Positions 32,607 to 43,393 of a stretch of DNA of 64,000 bases are shown in pieces. Each line of letters begins with the position of its first letter. The stretch's first letter is position 1. Source of the stretch: Chrysoporthe austroafricana (lineage: Eukaryota; Ascomycota; Sordariomycetes; Diaporthales; Cryphonectriaceae); contig JYIP02000006.1 in the NCBI GenBank assembly GCA_001051155.2, positions 434,001 through 498,000 on the forward strand, read 5' to 3'. Made by a program: the position numbers and the translations under genes. Under the pieces are notes generated by a model. The model was not told where the DNA came from. It did no database searches and saw only the letters and a list, made by a program, of their open reading frames with translations.

Positions 32607-34695
32607 ATGTCGAACGGTCTCAGGACATCCAGTTCCACCGACAGACCCGGCTCGTCGAAGCAACGTCTCGCAAGCAATGATATCGAAGATGAAAGAACAA
32701 GTCCGCAAGAGAGAGACGAGACAACAGACAGTCAGCCCCTCGAGCTGACTCTGGTACAGTGTGCTTCTGTACAGGCTGAAGTCATTGTCTCTGGTAGTTC
32801 GGGTGATATGGTTGCAAACGAGGTGGAGACGGGATACGTTACTGGTCTCAACTTGTTGTTGCCGGTGGTGGCCCTGAATCTGAGCACACTATTGATAATG
32901 CTCGACAATTCCATCCTGACCACAGTATGCAGATCTGTTTCGATTTGCACGTTCTCGAAGCGTTCTTAAACAACTGGCATCCACAGGCGATACCGACGAT
33001 AACAAACGACTTTCACTCGACACAAGATATAGGTTGGTACAGCAGTTCGTACCAGCTCGCATTGTAAGCCCTCTCATACCCGTTCCAGCCTGTGAGAGCT
33101 AGCGTTATAGGACTGATGCCTTGATGACTCCTAGATCAGCGCTACAGCCCACCACGGGGAAAATCTTCACATACCTGCCAAACAAGTGGACATATATCTT
33201 CTTTCTAGCCCTATTCGAACTTGGTTCCCTCATATGCGCACTTGCCAGCTCATCTAATATGCTGATTGCCGGACGGACGGTCGCCGGTCTCGGGGCGTCG
33301 GGTCTATTTAATGGCGCGTTGACAATCATCTCAGCACTGGTTCCGCTGAAGAGACGGCCTACGATCATGGGCATCATGATGGGAGGTGGGTAATGTGCCC
33401 AGGGCAGTCCTTGGGAGGTGATGATCGCTTGCTAATTTCGATGGATTCATCAAGTTTCTCAGCTTGGCCTGATAGGAGGGCCTTTGATTGGCGGGTCTCT
33501 CACGCAGTTCACAACCTGGCGTTGGTGTAAGTCGGCTTTTTGTCCCCTCTGCTCTGTATAGTGATTTCCTCAACACGCCATTCTCGCCCATCACAATATC
33601 TATGCCCTGTGTGCGGTATCCGCCGAAGACATTTCAAACCACTGCGATTTCCGTCCTCTTCTCTTTCTTCCCCTCTGAGCTTGCCTTGACTGATGCTTTT
33701 GTCTACCAGGCTTCTGGATCAACCTTCCCATAGACGGTCTGGCCGTCCTATTGCTTGCTTTGGTTCGAATCCCAGAACACATACGAAAAGACTCAGTCAT
33801 GAAGTTCATCAGTTCACCACACAAGGTGCAGAAATTCGATCTCATCGGTGCCTTCATCCTGATTCCGGCGGTAGTTATGATATTACTCGCCCTCGAGTTC
33901 GGTGGAAACACCTACCCCTGGAAGTCAGCAACAGTCATCGGCCTCTTCTGCGGTTTCGGTGCAGCCGCAGTGCTCTTCATCGCCTGGGAATGGAGATATG
34001 CCGGAGATGACGCCATGCTCCCAATCCCTATGTTCAAGAACAAAGTTGTCGTCGCGGCGTGTCTTACAAACCTACTCGTGTTCAGCACCACGTTCATCTC
34101 GGCGTACTTCCTACCCATCTACTTGTGGCGAAAAAACGTGCAAAAGCGAATCGCTGATGCGTGCATCAGCTTTAACCTTTATACTTCTCCACACTACTTC
34201 CAATCCATTCAAGGTTCATCACCATTCGTAAGCGGCGTGCATCTCCTACCGACTATTCTCAGCCAGATAATAGTAGCAATGGCCAGTGGTGCCGCGATCT
34301 CGAAGATCGGATACTACTTGCCCTTCGCCATCTTCGGCGCGATCATGACGAGCGTTGGTTCTGGCCTGATCTCGACCTGGTCGCCCACTACAGATACAGG
34401 ACGGTGGATCGGATACCAGATCGTGGTAGGTGTCGGCCGCGGCGCCACGATGCAGGTCGGTCTGATTGCAGTACAGACCGTCCTGCCCGACTCGCAGATC
34501 GCGGTCGTTATGGCCATTCTCGTCTTCATGCAAGGCCTCGGCAGCTCAATTCTCATCAGCGTGGCCAACACGATCTTCGACAATAGTCTCGTATCCGCGA
34601 TCCATTCTGAAGCTCCTGGTGTCAATGCCGAAGCGATTCTCGCGGCAGGTGCAACTGTTACACGGACACCTAAGGGTGCCTTAGGGAAGACATGA
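32607..34695 (+). CDS. MFS multidrug/toxin exporter (DHA2-type), C-terminus interrupted
   Basis: Five exons: 32607-32924, 32987-33063, 33135-33385, 33455-33526 and 33710-34695; 567 codons to the first stop. A polar N-terminus precedes many membrane helices with DHA2 signatures: [81 protein letters not shown] and [15 protein letters not shown]. Two oddities: a 75-nt in-frame insertion near 34125-34199 flanked by CTACTT, and a repeat of about 172 bp from 34655 that brings an early TGA at 34693. The last helix is found only after the repeat (34830-35037). The protein made is probably truncated and possibly inactive, unless the repeat is spliced out (a phase-0 path from GTTACA to AATAG exists, with a weak donor). 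An upstream start at 32430 is possible. Confidence 0.78.
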
Positions 34696-34826
34696 TATCA
34701 AGGCATTGCGAGTTACGCGCCGTTGGACATGAAGACCCGCCCAACGGCAGGAGGAAAGATACCCAACTGCATAAAGAAGGAGGCTGTGCAATAGATGCCT
34801 GAGGCAGACGTCGAGAACCAAGGTCT
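34655..34826 (+). repeat. dispersed repeat, copy B, inside the MFS gene
   Basis: About 172 bp homologous to 25728-25901, sharing both ends and most of its length. It sits between the codons for AAGATVTRT and those for VTEQELPGVLKAYALSFDRV, which in related exporters are nearly adjacent. It introduces a stop codon at 34693-34695. Confidence 0.75.
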
Positions 34827-35037
34827 TCGTGATGACGTTACCGAACAGGAGCTACCGGGGGTGCTGAAGGCTTATGCTCTTAGTTTCGATCGGGTATTTT
34901 ACCTTGTTATTGGTCTGACTGTGTTCTCGTTCATTACTTCGTGGGGTATGGGTTGGCACGATGTAAGAAAGAAGAAGCAGAGACCTGAGCACGCCAGCGG
35001 GCAAAAGCAGGAGGAGAAAGGGGATGCGACTGTCTGA
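34827..35037 (+). pseudogene. separated 3' end of the MFS gene
   Basis: A frame continuing to 35037 encodes VTEQELPGVLKAYALSFDRV, a helix FYLVIGLTVFSFITSWGMGW, then HDVRKKK and a charged tail. This is the normal last transmembrane segment and cytosolic end of DHA2-type exporters, now cut off from the rest by the repeat. Confidence 0.65.
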
Positions 35038-35812
35038 ACGCACCAACACCATCACGGTTGGTTCACTGTTGGCCTCCGTTACTTGTATAGAACTATAAAT
35101 TTACGTTATATATTAATTAACCTTAGACTGCGATATCAGCCCCCTTTACCGGTCGCGATGCTGTCTACCACGAGAATCCTAGTAGACAGCTGCTAACAGC
35201 TTCATTGCTACTAGTATCTGGGGAATTCAATGGTTTGTCAATCGTAGCTAGTTATGTAGTCTATATTACGTATAAGTATTCTCCTAGCTTCTATGTCAGG
35301 AACGAGGATTGGGATATGCTACTAGCGGAAACGAATGCTTCACCAACCGTCACTTGTTAGTATTTACCATACAATAGGGGAGTGAGCCATGTAACGTCAT
35401 GCATCTGCCGCACGCAAAGAAATGTCTACGTTGGAAAAGTGCAATAATTGCTCAATGTAGTGATACTCCAATCTCGCTTATCATTCAGTGTGGCTTCTCT
35501 CGCTACCGTTTCGGCGGAAAAGATGAGCTGCCCATGAAGCACTAAACTCCTGGAACTTCACTGCCACACAACTTTTATTTTATTTTATTTTTTATAAAAA
35601 AAAAAAAAGAGGGGGGAGGCCTCCATCCGGAAAGTCAACATTTCATGTCTCCTGTGTTGTTAAGTTCCGGTTCACTGTATCTTATACAGCACTTGGTAAG
35701 ACAGTTATCATCCGGAAACAGTGTACTCGCTCATTCAAAAGGAAAAAATGCTACTGATGCAACTCAGCGTTGTCGATATCTACCCTCGATGCGGTCATCA
35801 ATCAGAGACTTA
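35038..35812. other. AT-rich intergenic with T/A tracts
   Basis: Contains a TTTTATTTTATTTTA run followed by an A-run (about 35571-35609) that could fold back on itself. It separates the convergent 3' ends of the MFS remnant and the beta-propeller gene and may serve as termination/polyadenylation DNA. No gene is supported. Confidence 0.45.
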
Positions 35813-36886
35813 TTACAGCGTAATTTCGAGAATTTGTCCACTCGTGCCCGTGGTCTGATCCCCACGCGAAGTCATATAAAGAGTGACTCCGTCACCTTTG
35901 AGCACTACCGAAGTAGGCCCCCCCGCGATATCCGTGTCATTTACAAGCACCGTCAGCTCGCCAGTGGTCAGGTCAACTGCAGACAGATAGGAAGGGTCCT
36001 GCGCTCCATAAGCCGTAGTGCCATTCAGTTGGAAGTCGTCCCAGTCATCATCTCCCACGAAGTTCGTCACGACCTCGACGTCTCCCGTCGCCACCAGAGC
36101 GGTGCCATTATCTGCGATAGGAACACGCGCCAGGACCTCCAACACGACGTTGGTGAAGTAGGCGTAAGAACCGTCGGCAGAAATCTTCAGACCATCGATT
36201 CCAATTGGTGTAGTAGCATTGGCTGTGGGCAGCATATAGGGACTTGAGATGGCTTCGACGACCGAGCCAGTGTCGATGTCGACTCTCCAGAGACATCCCA
36301 CGCGAGAGTCCGCAAGGACCAGGACGTGGGGGTTGGAGGGCAGTGCAGCCATCCCGTTAAGCATTACTGCGTTCGGCCTGATCAATTTTTCGTGTTAATG
36401 ATTAATCCCGACTTCCGTACCTCGCAACACAGTATATTCTGGGGCCGCCCCGAGGGGATTACAGGGCTGTACTGACAACTTTGCGACGGTCTCGACTACG
36501 GTGGCATTTGGGTTCTCCTCGGTAGCCACGCTAAAGTCGACAGTGAAGATGGTTTCTTCGGTGTAGTTGAAGCTGCCCCTGATGCCTCCAGTGACAGCAA
36601 ACTTGTCATCTCCAACCTTGGCAATGCCAGTCAGAGCTGTCATCCCAGGCAGCGAGTCAACAACCTGAGCTATTGGCTCGGCCGCAGTCAGATCGATGGT
36701 GTACAGCTCAGGGCCGGTGAGTGTGGTGAACAGGAGATGGCCATTTGAACGGAGGACGCTGTTCTCGATATCGACATAGCTGGTGAAGTTCCAAATCTGT
36801 CTTGCGGTTGCTGATTGGGCTAGAACGGAGTCGCTGAAGGATGAAAGGGCCAACGCCGCAAGGGCGAAGCTATTATGAGAATACAT
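35813..36886 (-). CDS. secreted SMP-30/strictosidine-synthase-like beta-propeller protein
   Basis: Two exons: 36886-36477 and 36377-35813; 324 residues. The 99-nt intron starts GTCAGT and ends ATCAG, and joining gives TVAKLPNAVMLNGMAALP in frame. The signal peptide is MYSHNSFALAALALSSFSDSVLA. The chain shows repeated propeller strands: GHLLFTTLTGPELYTIDL, GMTALTGIAKVGDDKFAVTGG, NPHVLVLADSRVGCLWRVD, GIDGLKISADGSYAYFTN and TGTSGQILEITL, as in SMP-30/gluconolactonase-like six-bladed propellers. These include lactonases and ester hydrolases, but the substrate is unknown. Start chosen because upstream in-frame codons lack signal-peptide character. Confidence 0.8.
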
Positions 36887-38981
36887 GATGGTCAGATCTC
36901 GGACGGTCGCCGTAGCGTGGCGGAGGTTTGAGAAAGGTCTTTGGTTTGGACGGCGTCGACTGCACAACACATCAAGGTGAGGCAAACGGTGGCGATATAT
37001 AGGTCGCGGGCTTCAGAGGAGGCACCTCGGTGAACGAGGTCGCCTCCATGTCCTGTCCCTGCCTACAAGGAGAATTTCCCTATCCCAATCCCCAATCCCA
37101 CGATACACGTCAGGTTCGCGATGTTGTGGGGGGGTAAACGGTAATCCTTTCCCTTTTTCTATACAATCCATTCTCAATGGCATGTAGACCGACTGCCCAG
37201 TCAGACATCATCAACGTGCGCTGCGACCCACATCTCTCCAGATGCGTCGCTAGATTCTTTGCATTAAGCTTGTTATATGCGGACACTAGCTCGATGGGTT
37301 GCAGAGCCGAAATTACCGACGGTCAAAATGCTCAGGGGCCGACGTACACTCCACGTATGGGGCGGTGCATCTCAACCTGTGTGCTCGTAGATACGAGTGA
37401 TGCCAGATGATGCAACCGCACCAGACGGCTCTGTCAGGATCGCATCGCCCAAAGATGAGGATTCTGCACAAGGATCATGTACCTTGGATATATTAACCCG
37501 GCACAGGGAGGCACCAGGATGCATAACGGTCGGCGAAACAAAACACATAGCAGCTTGGGAGATATGCGCTCAGCAGTGCTACAGAGTAGACCCGTGAGAG
37601 GCAGGCACATGAGTAATAGATCGCAGCGGGCGAAGAGGTGGAAAGGAGGCCCTGTCGTCTGGTCCTCCAGCTGGGGAAAGTATAGTCCCGGCTCCTGGCC
37701 TAATCAACCCTCTCAACCCGTTTTCTTTTTTTCCCTAGATCGGAGACAAGACGGTGTAGCGCCGCTTTGATCGGCGCCGAGATGGAAACGGACAAACCGC
37801 CCCCCACCTCCCGGGGAATTCGAGAGATACGAGACCCACGTCGTTTCTTCATACAAGAAGAGCAGGGCAACTTGTCTCGTTGTTATTGGCGGAGGACTAC
37901 TATATGATTATATAGATCTTTAAATGGGTCAGGAGTAACTGTAATGCGCGTCCATGGCAGTGGAGGCTACGAACTTGAGGTTACTATGTATATACAGACA
38001 GGCGTCCACACCGTTGTGCGAGGCCGAGCCATGCAGCACTATATGCACCATGCATCGGTCACTCTCGGTGAGGCGAGGCGAGAGTGGCCACTCCTTTCGA
38101 GAGCTGCGGCATACACGGTTTAGTGACTCGCTTCGGACCAGATGCGGGCTTGTGATCCATTTCGGGCGCAATACATGAGATATTAGGTGGCGAATGGCCT
38201 ACTACACAATGCAAGCGCACATCAATTTTGATCATGTCTGGGGGCACCGGGGCACCTGGAAGGATGGGCTTCTGGACTGGCGGTCAGACGCAAGGTGGTC
38301 GGTCCATCGAGGGGAGGGAAGTGAACAGCTTGCTAACGTTAAGCCCAATACACCGCTGACTCCAGCATGAAAGCAGCATCCCGTCGCCTCATCCCCTGTC
38401 CGTGTTGTATCTCGAGATGGAGAATGTCTGCTGTAACTAAGGCAGTCTGGCGAAGAGCATGACTGGCATTCATATACAGCTCAGCGGTGAAGGGCATGTG
38501 CGCGAAAAAGAGAGAGAGGGAGGGGAGAGAAAGCAGACAAACCGTTGATACAGATAATAAGATGCAGAAGCGATCCGACGGCCTAATCTTGGGCCGATGA
38601 CGGACTGCCGGTGGTGGCTTGTCAGCTTGTCAGCTGCCTCTTCATTACTTAGTACGTAGCTGGAAGACTAACACGGATCCGTACGCTCCGCAAATGATGA
38701 GCCTAGGCCTTTCGACAGGCTGGACGGCGCGGCAGCGGATCCCCACAAGCGACCCGCGCTTGACATCAAAATTCTTCGACCGGGCCCGCGACGCTCTGGA
38801 CGAAGAGGATATTGTACGCAGCAGCGCATGACAGAGCCGCACCGCGCCGGGCAGGGGTGATCAAACAAGATCAGAGTCGATCGAGTCTGGCTTCAACACC
38901 ACGACCCCAAAGGCCTCTGGAGCTCCCGAGACATCTCAGCCCCGACCGACCGCGGCACCTGGGCGCGCGCTCTCTGTGACC
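36887..38981. other. intergenic, no gene recognised
   Basis: About 2.1 kb. It holds the propeller-gene promoter on the left and the PurU promoter on the right, with an AG-rich run near 38505-38535. Frames present are short and not protein-like. Confidence 0.4.
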
Positions 38982-39845
38982 ATGGCGACCGCGAAAGGCC
39001 AAGGAGAGGATTACATCCTGACTCTGTCCTGCCCGGACAAGCCTGGCATCGTGCACTCCGTGACGGGTGTCTTCGCCAGCCAGGGAATCAATATCCTGGA
39101 CCTGCAGCAGTTCTCCGACCCGGTCTCCGACAAGTTCTTCATGCGCGTGCACTTTGGGCCTGTCACGTCCACCGATGCCCTGAGGACGCCCTTCGAGGAC
39201 TTGTCGGCCGGCCTCAAGATGGACTACGATATCCGCCCCGTCGCCAAGAAGATGCGCGTGCTTATCATGGTGTCGAAGATCGGGCACTGCCTCAACGACC
39301 TGCTCTTCCGGACCAAGGCGGGCCAGCTGCGGATCGAGGTCCCCGTCATCGTCTCGAACCACCCCGAGTATGAGCACCTGGCCAAGAGCTACGACATCGA
39401 GTTCCACCACCTGCCCGTGACCAAGGAGACCAAGGCCCAGCAGGAGGGCCAGATCCTCGAGCTGGTCAAGAAGCACGACATCGAGCTGGTGGTCCTGGCC
39501 CGCTACATGCAGGTCCTGTCTCCCACCCTGTGCGAGGCCATGAGCGGCAAGATCATCAACATCCACCACAGCTTCTTGCCGTCCTTCAAAGGGGCGAAGC
39601 CCTACCACCAGGCTTACGACCGCGGTGTCAAGATCATCGGCGCCACTGCGCATTTCGTCACCGCGGATCTCGACGAGGGCCCCATCATTGAGCAGCGTGT
39701 CGCTCGAGTCGACCACAGCATGAGCCCCAAGGACCTCGTCGAGGAAGGCTCCAATGTCGAGAGCCAGGTGTTGGCAGCTGCTGTGAAGTGGGTTGCCGAG
39801 AGGCGAGTCTTCCTCAATGTCACGAAGACGGTTGTGTTCAATTAA
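38982..39845 (+). CDS. purU: formyltetrahydrofolate deformylase (PurU)
   Basis: One exon, 287 residues, near the usual length of this family. It hydrolyses 10-formyl-tetrahydrofolate to formate and tetrahydrofolate, balancing one-carbon pools. An N-terminal ACT domain (about 10-90; DKPGIVHSVTGVFASQGINI, VSDKFFMRVHF) precedes a formyl-transferase catalytic domain (about 90-287) with IVSNHPEYEHLA, LARYMQVLSP, IINIHHSFLPSFKGAKPYHQA, HFVTADLDEGPIIEQ and DHSMSPKDLV. The His and Asp expected of the catalytic site lie in the HHSFLP and DLDEGP blocks. The start is the ATG in GACCATGG; the GTG two codons upstream is not a normal fungal start. Fungal copies of this bacterial-type enzyme are known. Confidence 0.93.
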   Translation: MATAKGQGEDYILTLSCPDKPGIVHSVTGVFASQGINILDLQQFSDPVSDKFFMRVHFGPVTSTDALRTPFEDLSAGLKMDYDIRPVAKKMRVLIMVSKIGHCLNDLLFRTKAGQLRIEVPVIVSNHPEYEHLAKSYDIEFHHLPVTKETKAQQEGQILELVKKHDIELVVLARYMQVLSPTLCEAMSGKIINIHHSFLPSFKGAKPYHQAYDRGVKIIGATAHFVTADLDEGPIIEQRVARVDHSMSPKDLVEEGSNVESQVLAAAVKWVAERRVFLNVTKTVVFN

Positions 39846-41004
39846 GCTCGGGTCGCCAAAACCCAAAACAGAACTGTATTTGGTTCAGACCCGTGGGTGT
39901 CTGGACGAGAAAGAAAAAGGCGGGGGAGGGTCTCGGAGCATGGCGCAGGAGATATAGTATTCAATGTCTAGGTACTACCCAACCTTTGACAAAATGATTT
40001 CGGTGGCTTCAGAGGCTTCAGATTCACGCCCAGATATACAGTTCCATCTGGGACTCAACGCCCCAGTGTTCCACATACTCATCTCTGTCCCAGCCCTTTT
40101 TCGCCAACGCTTCAGGGGGGCTCGGAAGGGAAGAATAGCGTCCTCGAAAACGCACTTCGAAGCTCTACTTTCTAGCTCTAACCTGCCCACCCCCCTTTCC
40201 CGCCCAGATCCATACAGATAGGGGTCATAGCTCTGAGACTGGCTGGTAAATTACAAACTATAATCCAGCCATGGGATCTCAGGCTATCGCGCATACACGC
40301 AATGTCACACTCCAAATCTCAGGCGACTGACTATGTTTACACTGTACTCTTCTTCCTGGACCTTCGCCAAACGTTATCTCCGAAATGAATTTTCTACTGC
40401 GTGAGGTACCAATCCTCTATTATCTTCCGCCCAACGTTTTAGAGAAAGCCAGGAGGCCGTGGAGCGGCTCGCTATCCCATGCATCCGAGGTTAGAGGAGG
40501 AAGTGCGATGCTGTTATATCACTCCGGGAATACCTCGCTTAGAGCGTAAGATCAGGTAGAGAAGGAGAGCCGCAGAGAGGGAGCGAGGGGCGAACAACGG
40601 CGGAGGAAAACCATGAACTGCATGAAATACCATTTAGGTAATTGATGCATCAGAGAGAGCATGGGGTGGAAATCCCCGTGGCACCGAGTCTAGAAGTCCT
40701 ACACGAAACGTCCCAAGCTGTGAGAGCCAATTTTATATTTGAGCTGTATGACGGAATGGGGAGGCTGATGCTGCAGCCAACACTCTGCATGATGCAGGCA
40801 GCTTACATGCAGTGGAACCTTTTTTCTTCTTTTTCGGTCTCCCCCCTCTTAGCTGGCCAGGGGTGTTGGTGCCGGCTCTTGGCAGACCAGAAACTATTTA
40901 AACAATCTTAAGTCAAGGGCCAGACACATGGCAACAAGCAAGTGTGCTCACCCCCACACAACTTTCGCTTTATATTTTACTCGACTCAGGACTGGGGTGC
41001 CGGG
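39846..41004. other. intergenic, nothing recognised
   Basis: About 1.2 kb between PurU and the cyclase-family gene; probably the PurU 3' UTR and the next promoter. No gene or repeat is supported. Confidence 0.4.
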
Positions 41005-42153
41005 ATGTCGGTACCGGACTTTGACGATCTACCCGCTGTAGAGGGAATGCCACAAGGCTGTGCGTGGGGCGTCTTTGACAAGGATGGGAAGAAAGATCTC
41101 CTGGGCACGATCAATTTCCTCACCCCAGCCGTGATCGCCGCTGCGGCTGCAGAGGTCAAGGACGGAGTGACCATATCATTGAAGTATTTGTCCCCAAGAA
41201 ACCGCTTGAATGAGGTCTCATCTGACATCCACCTAGCTGGCCACTCAATGGCACCAAGATCCCCATTCCCGGCCGCAAAGCGCCTGTGCACAACGTCATA
41301 TCGCTCGCCTCGAGCGGACTGGGTCCCCCGGGATGCCACGCATGGGACGACGAGCTTGAGTTCAATACACAGTTCAGTAGCCAGTGGGATAGTCTGGTGC
41401 ATTTGCAGCACCAGACATCGGGCATGGCCTACAATGGGGTCAAGATCACCAAAGAGGGTCTGTCCTCGCCCCAGACGAGCGCCGAGAACACTCTGCCCAC
41501 TCTTGACCACTGGCACTCTCGCGGTGGGCTGGTGGGCAGAGGTGTCTTGATTGACTTCAAGGGGTATATGGATTCTCGAGGTCTGCCTTACCACTGTTTT
41601 GATGGGCACCGCATTACGGTCGAGGACGTTGAGAAGGTGGCCAAGCACCAGCAAGTCGAGTTCAGGCACGGAGATATCCTGATCATCAGAACCGGGGTTA
41701 CGGAGATTCTCGAGAGCCCTACTCCCGAGGACCTTGAAAAGATGCAGCAGGTCAAGCTGTCTGGACTGCACGGATCTGAGGAGACGGCAAGGTGGCTCTG
41801 GAACAGGCATTTCTCCGCGGCCGCAGGAGACTGTCAATCATTTGAAGCCTTCGCCCCTATCAAAGCAGACGGCACAGAAGGCACTGTCGCCGATCTCGGT
41901 AAGTACATGGTGGCATCCCTCATCAAGTCCGGCCCAAAGAGCCTGGTCCTGGGGATAAGCACATGCTGACAAGCCAGTGCTACATCAATATTGTCTCGCG
42001 ATGTTCGGCATGCCTATTGGAGAGCTTTGGGATCTCAAGGAGCTTTCTGCGTACTGCAAGCGGACTGGGAGATATAGTTTTATGTTGACCTCCGCTCCGC
42101 TGAACCACCCAGGCCTTGTGGCCTCTCCGCCAAATGCGTTGGCTATATTTTGA
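41005..42153 (+). CDS. cyclase-family protein (kynurenine-formamidase-like metal hydrolase)
   Basis: Three exons: 41005-41183, 41237-41898 and 41978-42153; introns begin GTATTT and GTAAGT and end CTAG and CCAG; 338 residues. The sequence fits the putative-cyclase family, whose members include metal-dependent arylformamidases: LPAVEGMPQGCAWGVFD, LLGTINFLTPAVI, ISLNWPLNGTKIPIPGRK, DDELEFNTQFSSQWDSLVHL.HQ, GRGVLIDFKGY, GDILIIRTGVTE, LHQYCLAMFGMPIGELWDL and TSAPLNHPGLVASPPNALAIF. The fungal form replaces the bacterial HxGTHxDxPxH core with the SQWDSLVHL.HQ block. The exact reaction is unknown. Met22 of the longer frame is used as the start because it aligns with the family N-terminus. Confidence 0.87.
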
Positions 42154-43327
42154 TTGCCATCAAAGACGGACCCTCGTCTTCCAGCATCAAGGGCTGTCGA
42201 AGCAGTTCTGGCGTCGCAACATTCTAATATAGTCAGAGGTATTTTGCAACAAGGGAAATGCGGTCGTTACAATATAGCCTCGACTATGCGCCATCTAGAC
42301 GTGTCCTCGTAGTGTGCACCTGTCAATTGCGGTTCTGACAAGTAACCACAGGCAATGTTATATAGTCTCCGTGATCATATAACTTCCAATGGGCTCAAAA
42401 CTTCAGTGGGATGACGTTCCCTACAGCTTTTCAGTGCGATGACCTTTTGACTATCGTATATCCAATGATATAGTCTATAAGAGTGTTGTAAGTGGAATTG
42501 CTCAGATTCTATGGAAGATGTAGACCAGAGCTGCGAGGAGAGGCCAGACAGCCCCAGGAACCCAGTGAGGCAACTCGATATGATCTTGATTAGACATCGG
42601 GACTAGGACGAAACTAATGGCCGAGATAAGCGACTGTCAGCCGTGCAACAGTCTGCACGAAATCATCCAGTGATCGAACGCGCTGACGCCCTTGGGCGGA
42701 AGTCAGATGATCTCCCCACATATAGGCCTAGTCTAGTCTAGCAGTATTATCATAGCCATCACTTTAACCGATATCCGCGCGAGATCTGCCGGAGCCGTCC
42801 TCGGTTCATGGGTGATACAAGAGGCCTCGTAAGGCCGAGCTGCTACGGTACTGTTGTATGTATATATCTCTTGGTGTGTTGCGGTGGTGCGCTAGCAAGC
42901 GCTGGGTTCTGCGGCACGACCACGCATTTCTGGTGCGAACCGGAGGAGGAGGAGTGGTTATCCTTGGTGGTCCCCAGGACGGATACACATCTGCAACTTT
43001 CTTGAAAGGTCATAGGCCGAGGTGTCCCATCTGACGACGACTGATCATTGTTGAATCAGCTGCGATAGGCCCGATCTACGGTTGGAAACCCGGGTCGAGA
43101 GGGGCGGCTGCAGTGCTAGGGTCTATCAATATGCTTGAGGGAGTGGGTCACCTTCAGGCAGGAGATAAAAAGGGTCTGCGTCCCGACCGAGAACCCCCTC
43201 TTTCTCTTCTCGTATGTCTTCTTTCCCCCATCAACAAGCCATATTTCACTGTCCAGCCACCCATACCGCAAATCAAATCCTCCCTGAACACTACACACTC
43301 GACCAGAAATCTGGCCAACTTGTCAAA
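42154..43327. other. intergenic with a promoter near its right end
   Basis: Mostly featureless. Close to the metallothionein-like start there is GATAAAAAGG at about 43165, a TATA-like element, and a pyrimidine-rich tract (about 43194-43229), both typical of strongly expressed fungal genes. Confidence 0.45.
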
Positions 43328-43393
43328 ATGTGCCCCGCTGGACAGTGCAAGTGTGACCCCAAGACCTGCGAGTGTGCAGGCTGCAAGCATTGA
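43328..43393 (+). CDS. metallothionein-like 21-residue peptide
   Basis: ATG in good context (TCAAAATGTG), then 20 codons and TGA. The peptide begins MCPAGQCKCDPK and ends ECAGCKH. Six of 21 residues are cysteine, at 2, 7, 9, 14, 16 and 19, giving two C-x-C pairs and a final C-x2-C, with Lys and no aromatic residue except the terminal His. That is the composition of fungal copper/zinc-binding metallothioneins, very close in size to the 22-residue Magnaporthe Mmt1. A TATA-like element and CT-rich leader lie about 100-160 nt upstream. A GTAAGT with a following CTAACC and TATCAG (about 43420-43470) suggests an intron in the 3' UTR. Expected role: metal buffering in the cytosol or wall; not proven. 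Confidence 0.62.
   Translation: MCPAGQCKCDPKTCECAGCKH

Noticed and set aside
35571..35609. T/A tract near the MFS 3' end as an intrinsic terminator
   Set aside because: Bacterial-type terminators do not apply in a nuclear fungal genome; it is listed only as a low-complexity tract.
38871..39866. 331-codon frame antisense to PurU
   Set aside because: Asp/Leu/Gly/His-rich mirror of a GC-rich coding sequence with no independent features.
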